Assembly: GCA_036520135.1 (NCBI GenBank)
Contig: DATDKF010000060.1
Span: 1 to 17,347, forward strand
Direction: 5' to 3'
Origin: DASSUW01 sp036520135
GTDB taxonomy: Bacteria > Actinomycetota > Thermoleophilia > Solirubrobacterales > Solirubrobacteraceae
DNA length: 17,347 bases
Every line of letters starts with the position of its first letter. Position 1 is the stretch's first letter. Shown here one piece after another: positions 1 to 6,512 of this stretch. Position numbers and translations under genes: made by a program. The notes under the pieces are model-generated. The model had not been told where the DNA came from. It searched no databases and saw nothing but the letters and a program-made list of their open reading frames with translations.

Positions 1-225
1 GTGATCGTCATCGGCGGCGACATCGCCCACGCCGACGAACACCTACTCGCCGGCGTGCGCGAAGTCGTCTACCGCCGCTCCACCGCCCTGGCCACCCGCA
101 GCATCCGCATCGCCCGCTCCACCCTCGACGACCGCGCCGGCGTGATCGGCGCCGCCGTGATGGTGATCGAAGCCGTGCTCGCGCCGGACGCCGTGGATCA
201 GGCGATCGCCGCAGCGGCGTCCTAG
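1..225 (+). CDS. ROK-family protein, C-terminal end only (5' truncated by window)
   Basis: Only the last 74 codons are visible; the reading frame is open from base 1 and ends at TAG 223-225. The piece begins with a VIVIGG strand-turn, followed by a helix (HLLAGVREVVYRR) and a strand with DDRAGVIGAA. This is the usual C-terminal end of ROK proteins (sugar kinases such as glucokinase, or NagC/XylR-type repressors), where a GG(G) motif, a helix ending in basic residues and a (D)AG(V/L)(I/L)GAA motif follow one another. The kinase signature and any N-terminal DNA-binding domain lie outside the window, so kinase and repressor cannot be told apart. The next gene starts at base 226, directly after this stop, so the two are probably co-transcribed. 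Confidence 0.72.
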   Translation: MIVIGGDIAHADEHLLAGVREVVYRRSTALATRSIRIARSTLDDRAGVIGAAVMVIEAVLAPDAVDQAIAAAAS

Positions 226-972
226 TTGCCTGAGCTGCCCGAGGCCGAGCGCGCGCGCCAGCAGCTCGACCGGGTGATCGGGCGCGAGATCGTCGCGGTC
301 GACGACAGCGACACCTACGTCTGCCGTCCCCGCGCGCCCGGCGAGATCGCGGCCGCGCTGGTCGGCCATCGCATCGTCTCCACCCACCGGCGCGGCAAGT
401 TCCTGTGGGTGGAGACCGACGGCGGGCCGGAGCTCGGCCTGCACCTCGGCATGGCAGGCCGGATCACCGTCGACGAGGCGGAGGCACCCCGGCTGTGGGA
501 CCGCTTCTCGATCGAGTTCGCCGGCGGCGGCCGGATGGCGCTGCGCGACAAGCGCCGCCTCGGCCGTGCGGTGCTGGCGCCTGACTTCTCCCACGTCGGC
601 CCCGACGCTGCAGAGGTCGGCCGCGCGGAGTTCCGCAAGCGCTTCGCCCGCAGCGGCGCGCCGCTGAAGGCGCGGCTGCTCGACCAGGGCGTGGTGTCCG
701 GCGTCGGCAACCTGCTCGCCGACGAGATCCTCTGGCGCGCCCGGATGAACCCGCTGCGCCCCGCGAACGACCTCGCGGACGAGGAGCTCGACCTGCTGCG
801 CCGCTCGATCCGCGCGGCGACGCGCGACGCGATCCGCAAAGGCGGCGCCCACACCGGCCATCTGCAGCCGCACCGCGTGCGCGGCGGCCGCTGCCCGCGC
901 TGCGGCGCGGAGCTCGAGCGGGCGACGGTGGGCGGCCGGACGACCTACTGGTGTCCGGTCGATCAGACGTGA
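226..972 (+). CDS. Fpg/Nei-family DNA glycosylase/AP lyase (base-excision repair)
   Basis: 248 residues. Family members excise oxidised bases and cleave the abasic site by beta/delta elimination. The protein begins M-PELPE; in this family the proline after the removed Met is the catalytic nucleophile and the next Glu is essential. That fixes the start at TTG 226, abutting the upstream TAG. Other family marks are the RRGKFL beta-hairpin lysine (K58), GLHLGMAGR (71-79), SGVGNLLADEILWRA (158-172, with conserved N162) and a C-terminal zinc-finger region. The finger has C223 and C226 (CPRC) and C243, but the fourth position is D246 (CPVD instead of CPxC); the hairpin arginine in GGRTTYW is kept. 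No Shine-Dalgarno is visible, so translation probably depends on the preceding ROK-family gene. The 3' end overlaps the facing membrane-protein gene by 10 bp. Fpg versus Nei substrate preference is not resolved. Confidence 0.9.
   Translation: MPELPEAERARQQLDRVIGREIVAVDDSDTYVCRPRAPGEIAAALVGHRIVSTHRRGKFLWVETDGGPELGLHLGMAGRITVDEAEAPRLWDRFSIEFAGGGRMALRDKRRLGRAVLAPDFSHVGPDAAEVGRAEFRKRFARSGAPLKARLLDQGVVSGVGNLLADEILWRARMNPLRPANDLADEELDLLRRSIRAATRDAIRKGGAHTGHLQPHRVRGGRCPRCGAELERATVGGRTTYWCPVDQT
936..958 (-). terminator. Terminator-like hairpin after the FUSC-like gene
   Basis: Arms CCGGAC (936-941) and GTCCGG (953-958) plus inner ACC/GGT pairs give a 9-bp stem with one bulged base (942) and a 4-base loop. 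On the minus strand it begins four bases after the stop codon of the FUSC-like gene (963-965). It lies inside the zinc-finger codons of the facing DNA glycosylase. There is no T run, so termination is an inference from position and stem stability. Confidence 0.4.
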
Positions 973-2129
973 GCCTCGGCCGCCTCGCGTGACGCGCGGG
1001 TGACCGCCTCGGAGGCGTCGTCGTGGCTCATCCCGGTCGCGGCCAGCAGGTCGGTCGCCGTCGACCGGACCTGACCGACGACGACGCTGACCGAGAGGTT
1101 GCCGGTGCTCTCGAGCACCAGCGTGGCGGTCGCGGCCGCGCGCAGGGCCGCGGCCCGGACCTCCGAGTAGTCGGCGGAGTGTTCGAGCGCGGCAGCGAAC
1201 GCCCGCGCGGCCGCGGCGAGCTCCCGCACCGCCTCGGCCGTCTGCGGCGGCATGTTGTCGTCGAGCCGGACAGCGCGGATCGCGCCGCGCGCGAGCACGC
1301 GGACGTTGCGCACGGCGAGGTCGATCCGCCCCGCGGCGTCCGCGTAGTCCTGGACCTGGCCGCGGAAGCGCCGGCGCGGCGGCGCGAAGCGCGTCGTCTC
1401 GCGGCTCACGTTGACCGCGTCGGCGAAGCGCTCGAGCAGCTGGTCCATCGCCCGCGCGCGCAGCAGCGCGCGCTCTGCCCGGCCGCGGTCGCGCTCGAGG
1501 ATCGTCGCGGCGATGTCGTCGAGCGTCGCCGCCAGCTCCTCGAGCACCGGCTTCGCCGCTTGCTGGACCATCCGCACCGGGTTGGCGGGCAGCACGAGCC
1601 CGCTGACGACCAGGGCGACCGTCCCGCCGACCAGCGCGTCGAGGAACCGCGCGAACGTGACGCCGTTGGTCGGCGGCTGGATCGTCGCCACCAGCGCGGC
1701 CGACACGGCGGCCTGGGTGGCCATCATCTGCCCGCTGCCGAGGAACATCGCGATCGACATCGCCAGCATCACCACGAGCGCGAGCTGCGCCGCGCCGACG
1801 CCGATGCCGAGCACGAGCAGATCGCCGACCGCGATCCCCACGGCGACGCCGAGCGCGACCTCGACCGCCCGCCGCCCGCGCTGGGAGATCGTCAGACCGA
1901 GCGTGATGATCGCCGCCACCGGCGCGAAGAACGGCTGCTTGTGCCCGAAGACGTCGGTCGCGATCAACCACGCCAGGCCGGCGGCGATGCCCGCCTGCAG
2001 GATCGACCGCCAGGAGAGCCGCAGCCGGTCGAGCCGCGTCCGCATAGATACGCGCGAGCGCTCCGCCGCCTCCTCGATGAGCGGCGCCGCGCGGTCGCCC
2101 AACGGCCGGGAATCTCGCAGGCGCGGCAT
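963..2129 (-). CDS. FUSC / aromatic-acid-exporter-like inner membrane protein
   Basis: 388 residues. A basic cytoplasmic N-terminus (1-40) is followed by about six hydrophobic helices (roughly 41-58, 67-84, 90-108, 114-131, 133-150, 163-180). After that comes an Ala/Arg-rich helical cytoplasmic half (185-388). The layout and the segment around HKQPFFAPVAAIITLG match FUSC/ArAE-type proteins, half-size relatives of the AaeB efflux subunit. Such proteins are thought to export small aromatic acids, but the substrate is not inferable here. ATG 2129 has an AGGA 10 bases upstream. ATG 2045 (residue 29) is a possible alternative but lacks a well-placed ribosome site. The gene follows a GNAT gene by 30 bp on the same strand, so a two-gene operon is likely. 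Its end overlaps the facing glycosylase gene (963-972). Confidence 0.75.
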   Translation of the reverse strand: MPRLRDSRPLGDRAAPLIEEAAERSRVSMRTRLDRLRLSWRSILQAGIAAGLAWLIATDVFGHKQPFFAPVAAIITLGLTISQRGRRAVEVALGVAVGIAVGDLLVLGIGVGAAQLALVVMLAMSIAMFLGSGQMMATQAAVSAALVATIQPPTNGVTFARFLDALVGGTVALVVSGLVLPANPVRMVQQAAKPVLEELAATLDDIAATILERDRGRAERALLRARAMDQLLERFADAVNVSRETTRFAPPRRRFRGQVQDYADAAGRIDLAVRNVRVLARGAIRAVRLDDNMPPQTAEAVRELAAAARAFAAALEHSADYSEVRAAALRAAATATLVLESTGNLSVSVVVGQVRSTATDLLAATGMSHDDASEAVTRASREAAEAHV

Positions 2130-2159
2130 CGCCGGTTGATCCTGGCAGGCAGGTGGCGC

Positions 2160-2675
2160 CTACCGCAGCCGCCGCCGGTACTCGACCAGCGCCAGCGCCA
2201 GCATCGGCTCGAAGCGCTCGGCGCCGTCGGTCTTCCAGCCCTCACGCTCGTAGAACGCCCGCGCGCGGCCCTGGCCGGCCGGCGTGAACAGCCGCATGGC
2301 CTCGTAGCCCTGCGCCGTCGCCTCGGCGATCGCGATCCCGTGCAGGAGCCCGGCCAGGCCGCTGCCCCACCACGGCTCGCGGATGAACAGCATCCACAGG
2401 TGGGCGAGGCCGGGGATCAGGGCCCGTTCGCCGTCGCGCTCGCGGCCCGCCGTGAAGGCGACGTGGCCGGCCACGTCGGGCCCGTCATGTGCGATGACGC
2501 ACCAGGCATCGGGCAGGGCCAGCCGTTCGCGGATGCCGACCGCCTCGGTCTCGGACGCCGGCGGCGTCCAGCCGCGCGGTGAGAACGCCGCATAGCCCTC
2601 GAATCCCTGGCGCACCGTCTCCGCGAGAAAGGCCACATCGTCGAGCGTCGCGCGGCGGGTCGCGAAGTCAGGCAT
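2160..2675 (-). CDS. GNAT-family N-acetyltransferase
   Basis: 171 residues from ATG 2675 (MPDFATRRATLDD). The N-terminal RRATLDDVAFLAE segment is the usual first strand and helix of GNAT proteins. The acetyl-CoA loop is EPWWGSGLAGLLHG, a variant of R/Q-x-x-G-x-G/A, and the C-terminal ARAFYEREGWK segment is motif B. An open frame continues upstream to 2837, but those extra residues are basic and unlike the family, and they cover the divergent spacer; the internal ATG is therefore preferred. No strong Shine-Dalgarno precedes it. The acceptor substrate (amino acid, peptide, antibiotic or other amine) cannot be told. It is the first gene of a probable operon with the FUSC-like transporter, 30 bp downstream. 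Confidence 0.82.
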   Translation of the reverse strand: MPDFATRRATLDDVAFLAETVRQGFEGYAAFSPRGWTPPASETEAVGIRERLALPDAWCVIAHDGPDVAGHVAFTAGRERDGERALIPGLAHLWMLFIREPWWGSGLAGLLHGIAIAEATAQGYEAMRLFTPAGQGRARAFYEREGWKTDGAERFEPMLALALVEYRRRLR

Positions 2676-2873
2676 GGCCGAAATTGTGCCATATCTCACC
2701 CTCAAGTAGAGGTTGATATCGCGACGATAACGGACGAGTGGGGCCGCGACCCCACGCCCGATGCTCAAGACCGACCCCTCCGATGCCGACTTTCTGAGGG
2801 TCGGGATCCTCCCTGCCCTCCTCCCTGTGACGGCCATCTTCCTCCTCTCCCCGCGCGTGTACGCGCCTCGCTC
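2676..2873. promoter_or_regulatory. Divergent spacer with hairpins between the GNAT gene and the wall-enzyme gene
   Basis: This 198-bp spacer is AT-richer than its surroundings near 2681-2730, which fits promoters for both genes. A weak plus-strand candidate is TTGTGC (2684-2689), 17 bases, TAGAGG (2707-2712). Plus-strand leader RNA could form three hairpins. The first has GTGGGG/CCCCAC arms (2738-2743, 2750-2755). The second has CCGACCC/GGGTCGG arms with a flanking CTC/GAG (2771-2804). The third has GCGCGT/ACGCGC arms (2853-2858, 2861-2866) just before the ATG at 2874. None is followed by a T run, so they look like leader structure or operators rather than terminators. I could not match them to a known riboswitch. 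Confidence 0.4.
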
Positions 2874-5309
2874 ATGATGCGGCGCGTCCTCACGGCCGCC
2901 CTGGCCGCAGCTGCGATGTTCGCCGCGGTGCTGGGCAACGCCGCTCCCGCGCAGGCGCCGTCGCCGGAGCCCACGGCCGCGGAGGCCACGCCGGAGCCGA
3001 TCACGTCGCCGGCGCCCACCGCGTCGGCCGCACCCACGGAGGTCGCGACCGCGGCCCCGACGGCCACCGCGACGCAGACCGCCTCCCCCAGCCCCTCCGC
3101 CTCGCCCGTGAAGACCACGGTCGCCACGCCCACGGCGACCGCGACGGCCACGGCGACGGCCGATCCGACCGCCACCGCCACCCCGGACGCCACCGCGACT
3201 CCGGACGGCAAGAAGAAGCGCAAGAAGGCGAACAGGAATTCCGGTGCCGGCTCGATCGTCAAGTGCGGCGATAAGATCCTCTCAGGCTCACTCTCAACGT
3301 CAGCTCGAGAGTGCGAGGCGGCTCGTGAGGAATCGCACGAGCAGCCCGCCGTGCCGGCCCCGACCCTGACGAGGGCCAACGGGTCTCCCGCGCCGACCAA
3401 TCCGAGCTACTCGCTCGCCACCCCGGGGGCTGCCCGGGTCGGCGTGCCGAACTTCTTCATCGACAAGTTCCGGATCCCGCCCTTCCTCCTGCCGATCTAC
3501 CAGGCCGCCGGCATGCAGTACGGCGTGCGCTGGGAGGTCCTGGCCGCGATCAACGAGATCGAGACCGACTACGGGCGCAATCTGAACATCTCGTCGGCCG
3601 GCGCGGTCGGCTGGATGCAGTTCATGCCCCCCACCTGGGCCATGTACGGCGTCGACGCCAACGGCGACGGCGTCAAGGACCCGTTCAACCCGGTCGACGC
3701 CATCTTCGCGGCCGCGCGCTACCTGCGCGCCGCCGGGGCCGACACCGACATCCGCCGCGCGGTTTTCGCCTACAACCACGCCGACTGGTACGTCGACTCC
3801 GTGCTGATGCGGGCGCAGGTCATCGGCGGCCTGCCGGGGGACCTCGTCGGCTCGCTCACGGGCCTCACGCAGGGCCGCTTCCCGGTGCACGCCAAGTCCA
3901 CGTACGCCGGCCAGCTCAAGAAGAAGGGCAACAAGGTCAAGACCGGCAACGCCGCGATGGTCGTCGAGTCCGACGACGCCCGCCGCAACATCGAGATCTT
4001 CTCCAAGCCCAACGCCCCCGTGATCGCGGTCAACGACGGCCGCGTGGTCAAGATCGGCCACAACAAGCGCCTGGGCGCCTTCGTGATGCTCCAGGACGTC
4101 TACGGGAACACCTACACCTACGCGCACCTGGGCAGCGTCGAGCAGACCTACCCGGCGCCGAAGGACCGCTCGGTGCGCAAAGGCGCAAAGCGCCGCAAGG
4201 CGCCCGCCAAGGACGCCGCGCCGCAGCGGGCCGCTTCGAAGACGCGGATGTCGGCCAACAAGGTCAAGCAGCAGATCGTCGAGCCCGCGAGCGTGACGCC
4301 CGCGCCGCCTGTCAAGGAGCGCCTGTTCGCTCACCCCGAGCGCCCCGCCGCCCGCGCGGCCGGCGGCGACGTGCAGCTCGCCGCCGCGCCGGCCGCCGAC
4401 AAGGCGACCCAGGACGCGCCGCTCGGCTTCGACGCCCGCGACTTCCACCCCGCCCCGCTCAAGAAGGGCGCCCGCCTGATCGGGGGCACGATCATCGGCC
4501 ACCTCGGCAAGCGCGCGCCGCATAGCGCGCCGCACCTGTTGTTCGAGATCCGCCCCGCCGGCGCCGGGGCCCCGCGGATCGACCCGAAGCCGATCCTCGA
4601 CGGCTGGAAGCTGCTCGAGTCGACCGCGATCTACCGCGCCAAGGGCAAGAACCCGTTCTTCGGCGAGGACGCGGAGAACCCGTCGATCGGCCAGATGCTG
4701 ATGCTCAGCAAGGAGCAGCTCATCCGCCGCGTGCTGCACGACCCGCGGATCCAGATCTACGGCTGCGGCCTCGGCGACGTCCGCTCCGGCCAGATCGACC
4801 GGCGCGTGCTGGCGACGATGCTCTACCTCGCCGGCTCGGGCCTGAAGCCGACGATCACGTCGCTCAAATGCGGCCACGGCTACCTGACGAGCTCTGGCAA
4901 CGTCTCCGAGCACACGACCGGCACGGCGATGGACATCGGCGCGATCAACGGCATCGTCATCCGCCCCTCGACCCAGGGCCCCGGCTCGATCACCGACGTG
5001 ACGATCCAGGCGCTGCTCAAGCTCCAGGGCACGATGAAGCCGCACCAGATCATCTCCCTGATGACGTTCGACGGCGCCGACAACACGCTCGCGATGGGCG
5101 ACCACGACGACCACATCCACGTCGGCTGGCGCCCGCTGTACGGCGAGAACCGCAAGGCGGCCCGGCAGATCAACGCCGTCCTCAAGCCCGATCAGTGGAT
5201 CAAGCTCATCGACCGCCTCGGCGACATCGACAACCCGGTCGTGCGCGCCCGGCCGTCGCGGTTCGCGACGAAGGTCAAGCCCGCGTCGGGGGCTCACCGC
5301 GGCGAATGA
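2874..5309 (+). CDS. Secreted multidomain cell-wall hydrolase: SLT transglycosylase + degenerate M23 + M15-like domain
   Basis: 811 residues. A Sec signal peptide (1-28, ending AQA) is followed by a Thr/Ala/Pro stalk (29-112) and a lysine patch (113-119). A lytic-transglycosylase domain (about 200-318) has catalytic-type Glu230 in NEIETDYG, GAVGWMQF, the calcium-loop-like DANGDGVKDPFNP and AYNHADWY. An M23-like LytM fold (361-428 plus 531-580) is interrupted by about 100 basic, low-complexity residues. Its zinc ligands are missing: RRNIEIF replaces the His/Asp strand, and HLLFEI (554-559) replaces HLHFE. The C-terminal 630-756 resembles M15/DD-carboxypeptidase-type zinc peptidases, with SEHTTGTAMD (H680, D687) and DDHIHVG (H747/H749). 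The likely role is cutting glycan strands and possibly peptides outside the membrane, with the M23 part as a binding module. ATG 2874 is directly followed by a second ATG, and no clear ribosome site is seen. The 3' end overlaps the antiporter gene by 35 bp. Confidence 0.87.
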   Translation: MMRRVLTAALAAAAMFAAVLGNAAPAQAPSPEPTAAEATPEPITSPAPTASAAPTEVATAAPTATATQTASPSPSASPVKTTVATPTATATATATADPTATATPDATATPDGKKKRKKANRNSGAGSIVKCGDKILSGSLSTSARECEAAREESHEQPAVPAPTLTRANGSPAPTNPSYSLATPGAARVGVPNFFIDKFRIPPFLLPIYQAAGMQYGVRWEVLAAINEIETDYGRNLNISSAGAVGWMQFMPPTWAMYGVDANGDGVKDPFNPVDAIFAAARYLRAAGADTDIRRAVFAYNHADWYVDSVLMRAQVIGGLPGDLVGSLTGLTQGRFPVHAKSTYAGQLKKKGNKVKTGNAAMVVESDDARRNIEIFSKPNAPVIAVNDGRVVKIGHNKRLGAFVMLQDVYGNTYTYAHLGSVEQTYPAPKDRSVRKGAKRRKAPAKDAAPQRAASKTRMSANKVKQQIVEPASVTPAPPVKERLFAHPERPAARAAGGDVQLAAAPAADKATQDAPLGFDARDFHPAPLKKGARLIGGTIIGHLGKRAPHSAPHLLFEIRPAGAGAPRIDPKPILDGWKLLESTAIYRAKGKNPFFGEDAENPSIGQMLMLSKEQLIRRVLHDPRIQIYGCGLGDVRSGQIDRRVLATMLYLAGSGLKPTITSLKCGHGYLTSSGNVSEHTTGTAMDIGAINGIVIRPSTQGPGSITDVTIQALLKLQGTMKPHQIISLMTFDGADNTLAMGDHDDHIHVGWRPLYGENRKAARQINAVLKPDQWIKLIDRLGDIDNPVVRARPSRFATKVKPASGAHRGE
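3120..3209 (+). repeat. Low-complexity hexamer-like repeat encoding the Thr/Ala/Pro stalk
   Basis: Alternating ACGGCG/ACGGCC/ACCGCC units encode runs of Thr-Ala and the near-repeats PTATATPD and ATATPDG (residues 83-112). This is the surface-exposed or wall-spanning stalk of the secreted hydrolase. The imperfect repeats could vary in length between strains by slippage. Confidence 0.65.
5254..5270 (-). terminator. Terminator-like hairpin after the antiporter gene
   Basis: CGTCGCG (5254-5260), loop GTT (5261-5263) and CGCGACG (5264-5270) form a perfect 7-bp stem. On the minus strand it begins four bases after the antiporter stop codon (5275-5277). It lies inside the coding end of the facing wall hydrolase. 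There is no T run; the assignment rests on position and stem. Confidence 0.4.
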
Positions 5310-6486
5310 GCCACTCCGAGCCCGGCGTGTCGGTCAGGCCGTGGGCGAGGATCGAGCAGAAGACCACCAGCGCCGCAAGGTCGAAGATCCGCTCGCCCTC
5401 GGCGATGCCCTGACCGAGCACGAAGATCGAGAACGTCATCGTCGCCACGCCCTTGGGCCCGAACCAGGCCATGAAGGCCTTCGTGGCGGTGTCCAGGCGG
5501 GTGCCCGCGAGCGCGATCCAGATCGCGATCGGCCGCGCCAGCAGCAGCGTGAACGCTACGATCCCGACCGCTGCCCAGCCATCGTTGAACAGCCCGCTGA
5601 ACGTGAGCAGCGCGCCGAACACGACGAAGATGCCGAGCTTGACGATCTCGACGATGTCGCTGGCGCGCTCGGCGAACGTGTGGGCAAGGTCGGAGCGGCG
5701 GATGCCGAGCGTGATCGCGCACACGAAGACGGCGATGAACCCGTTGCCGCTCGGCTCGGCGACCGTGACCCCGTAGGTCGCGAACGCCACCCCGAGCACG
5801 TACAACGACTTGTGGTGGTCCGGGATCCCGGCGCCGACGATCCCGCGCCCGCGCGGCATCAGCCACGACGCGACCAAGCCCAGCACGAGGCCGAACGCGA
5901 GCCCGAGCCCGACGTCCTGCAGCACGAACTCGTACCACACGAAGTCGTCCGCATTCGTGGCCAGCGCGGCGCTGAAGGCGAGCACCGCCGGCAGCGCCAG
6001 GCCGTCGTTCATCCCCGACTCGAGGTTGAGCGAGTGGCGCACGAGCCGCGGCACGCGCGGGTTGGTGACGACGCTCGAGGACAGCACCGGGTCGGTCGGC
6101 GACAGCAGCGCGCCGAGCAGGAACGACTCGGTCCATGAGAGGTCGGTCAGCGCGTGCGTGACGACCGCGACGAGCGCGCCGGTGATCGGCATCGCGAGGA
6201 CGAGCTTGCGTGCCGGCAGTCGCCATGCGGTCTGCAGCATCTCGGCCTCGACCTCGAGCCCGTCGCGGAACAGGATCACGATCAGCGCGACGGTCGCCAG
6301 GTCCTCCACGAACGCGCCGTCGGCGTCGAACTCGAGCACGCCGAGCCCCCCGTCGCCGAGCACGAATCCGGCGACCACGAACACCGCGGTCATCGACAGG
6401 AAGCTGCGATGGGCGAGGCCGGACCCGAGGGCGCCGACGATCAGCAGCGCCCCGAAGACGAGCGCCACGGTGTCGAAGGACGTCAC
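5275..6486 (-). CDS. CPA1-family cation:proton antiporter (NhaP-type)
   Basis: 403 residues, almost entirely hydrophobic, with about 12 membrane helices. Such proteins exchange Na+ or K+ for H+ across the cytoplasmic membrane for pH and salt homeostasis. Diagnostic motifs are ILFRDGLEVE (71-80), LSPTDPVL (128-135) and ESGMNDGLALP (156-166), whose Asn160-Asp161 pair is the ion-binding Asn-Asp of CPA1, electroneutral type; FGPKGVATM (342-350) is the late conserved helix. There is no C-terminal TrkA-type regulatory domain. The start is GTG 6486 without a clear Shine-Dalgarno; it gives a normal first helix. The gene is divergent from the flavin oxidase, with only 26 bp between starts, which hold a perfect palindrome. 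Its end overlaps the wall-enzyme gene by 35 bp. Na+ versus K+ preference is not predictable. Confidence 0.88.
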   Translation of the reverse strand: MTSFDTVALVFGALLIVGALGSGLAHRSFLSMTAVFVVAGFVLGDGGLGVLEFDADGAFVEDLATVALIVILFRDGLEVEAEMLQTAWRLPARKLVLAMPITGALVAVVTHALTDLSWTESFLLGALLSPTDPVLSSSVVTNPRVPRLVRHSLNLESGMNDGLALPAVLAFSAALATNADDFVWYEFVLQDVGLGLAFGLVLGLVASWLMPRGRGIVGAGIPDHHKSLYVLGVAFATYGVTVAEPSGNGFIAVFVCAITLGIRRSDLAHTFAERASDIVEIVKLGIFVVFGALLTFSGLFNDGWAAVGIVAFTLLLARPIAIWIALAGTRLDTATKAFMAWFGPKGVATMTFSIFVLGQGIAEGERIFDLAALVVFCSILAHGLTDTPGSEWLIRRGEPPTRA

Positions 6487-6492
6487 AGCCGG

Positions 6493-6506
6493 GCAGCGTA
6501 CGCTGC
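6493..6506. promoter_or_regulatory. Perfect 14-bp palindrome between divergent genes (candidate operator)
   Basis: GCAGCGTACGCTGC reads the same on both strands and sits centrally in the 26-bp gap between the antiporter GTG (6486) and the flavin-oxidase ATG (6513). A dimeric regulator bound here would cover both start regions. No regulator gene adjoins it. Confidence 0.4.
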
Positions 6507-6512
6507 TGCGCG

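Noticed and set aside
43..1971. A 642-codon minus-strand frame opposite the ROK and glycosylase genes
   Set aside because: Its composition is typical of a GC-rich shadow, and both underlying genes have diagnostic motifs.
2676..2873. A ydaO-type cyclic-di-AMP riboswitch before the wall-enzyme gene
   Set aside because: The gene context fits, but I could not place the conserved motifs in the leader; only generic hairpins are visible.
3120..3209. A CRISPR-like or tandem-repeat array
   Set aside because: The repeats are short, imperfect, in frame and encode a typical Thr/Ala/Pro stalk; there are no spacers.
3300..5297. A long open frame of about 665 codons on the minus strand opposite the wall hydrolase
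   Set aside because: It is an antisense shadow of high-GC codons: the product is a monotonous Arg/Asp/Val/Gly mix with no family motif, whereas the plus strand encodes clear SLT and M15-like domains.
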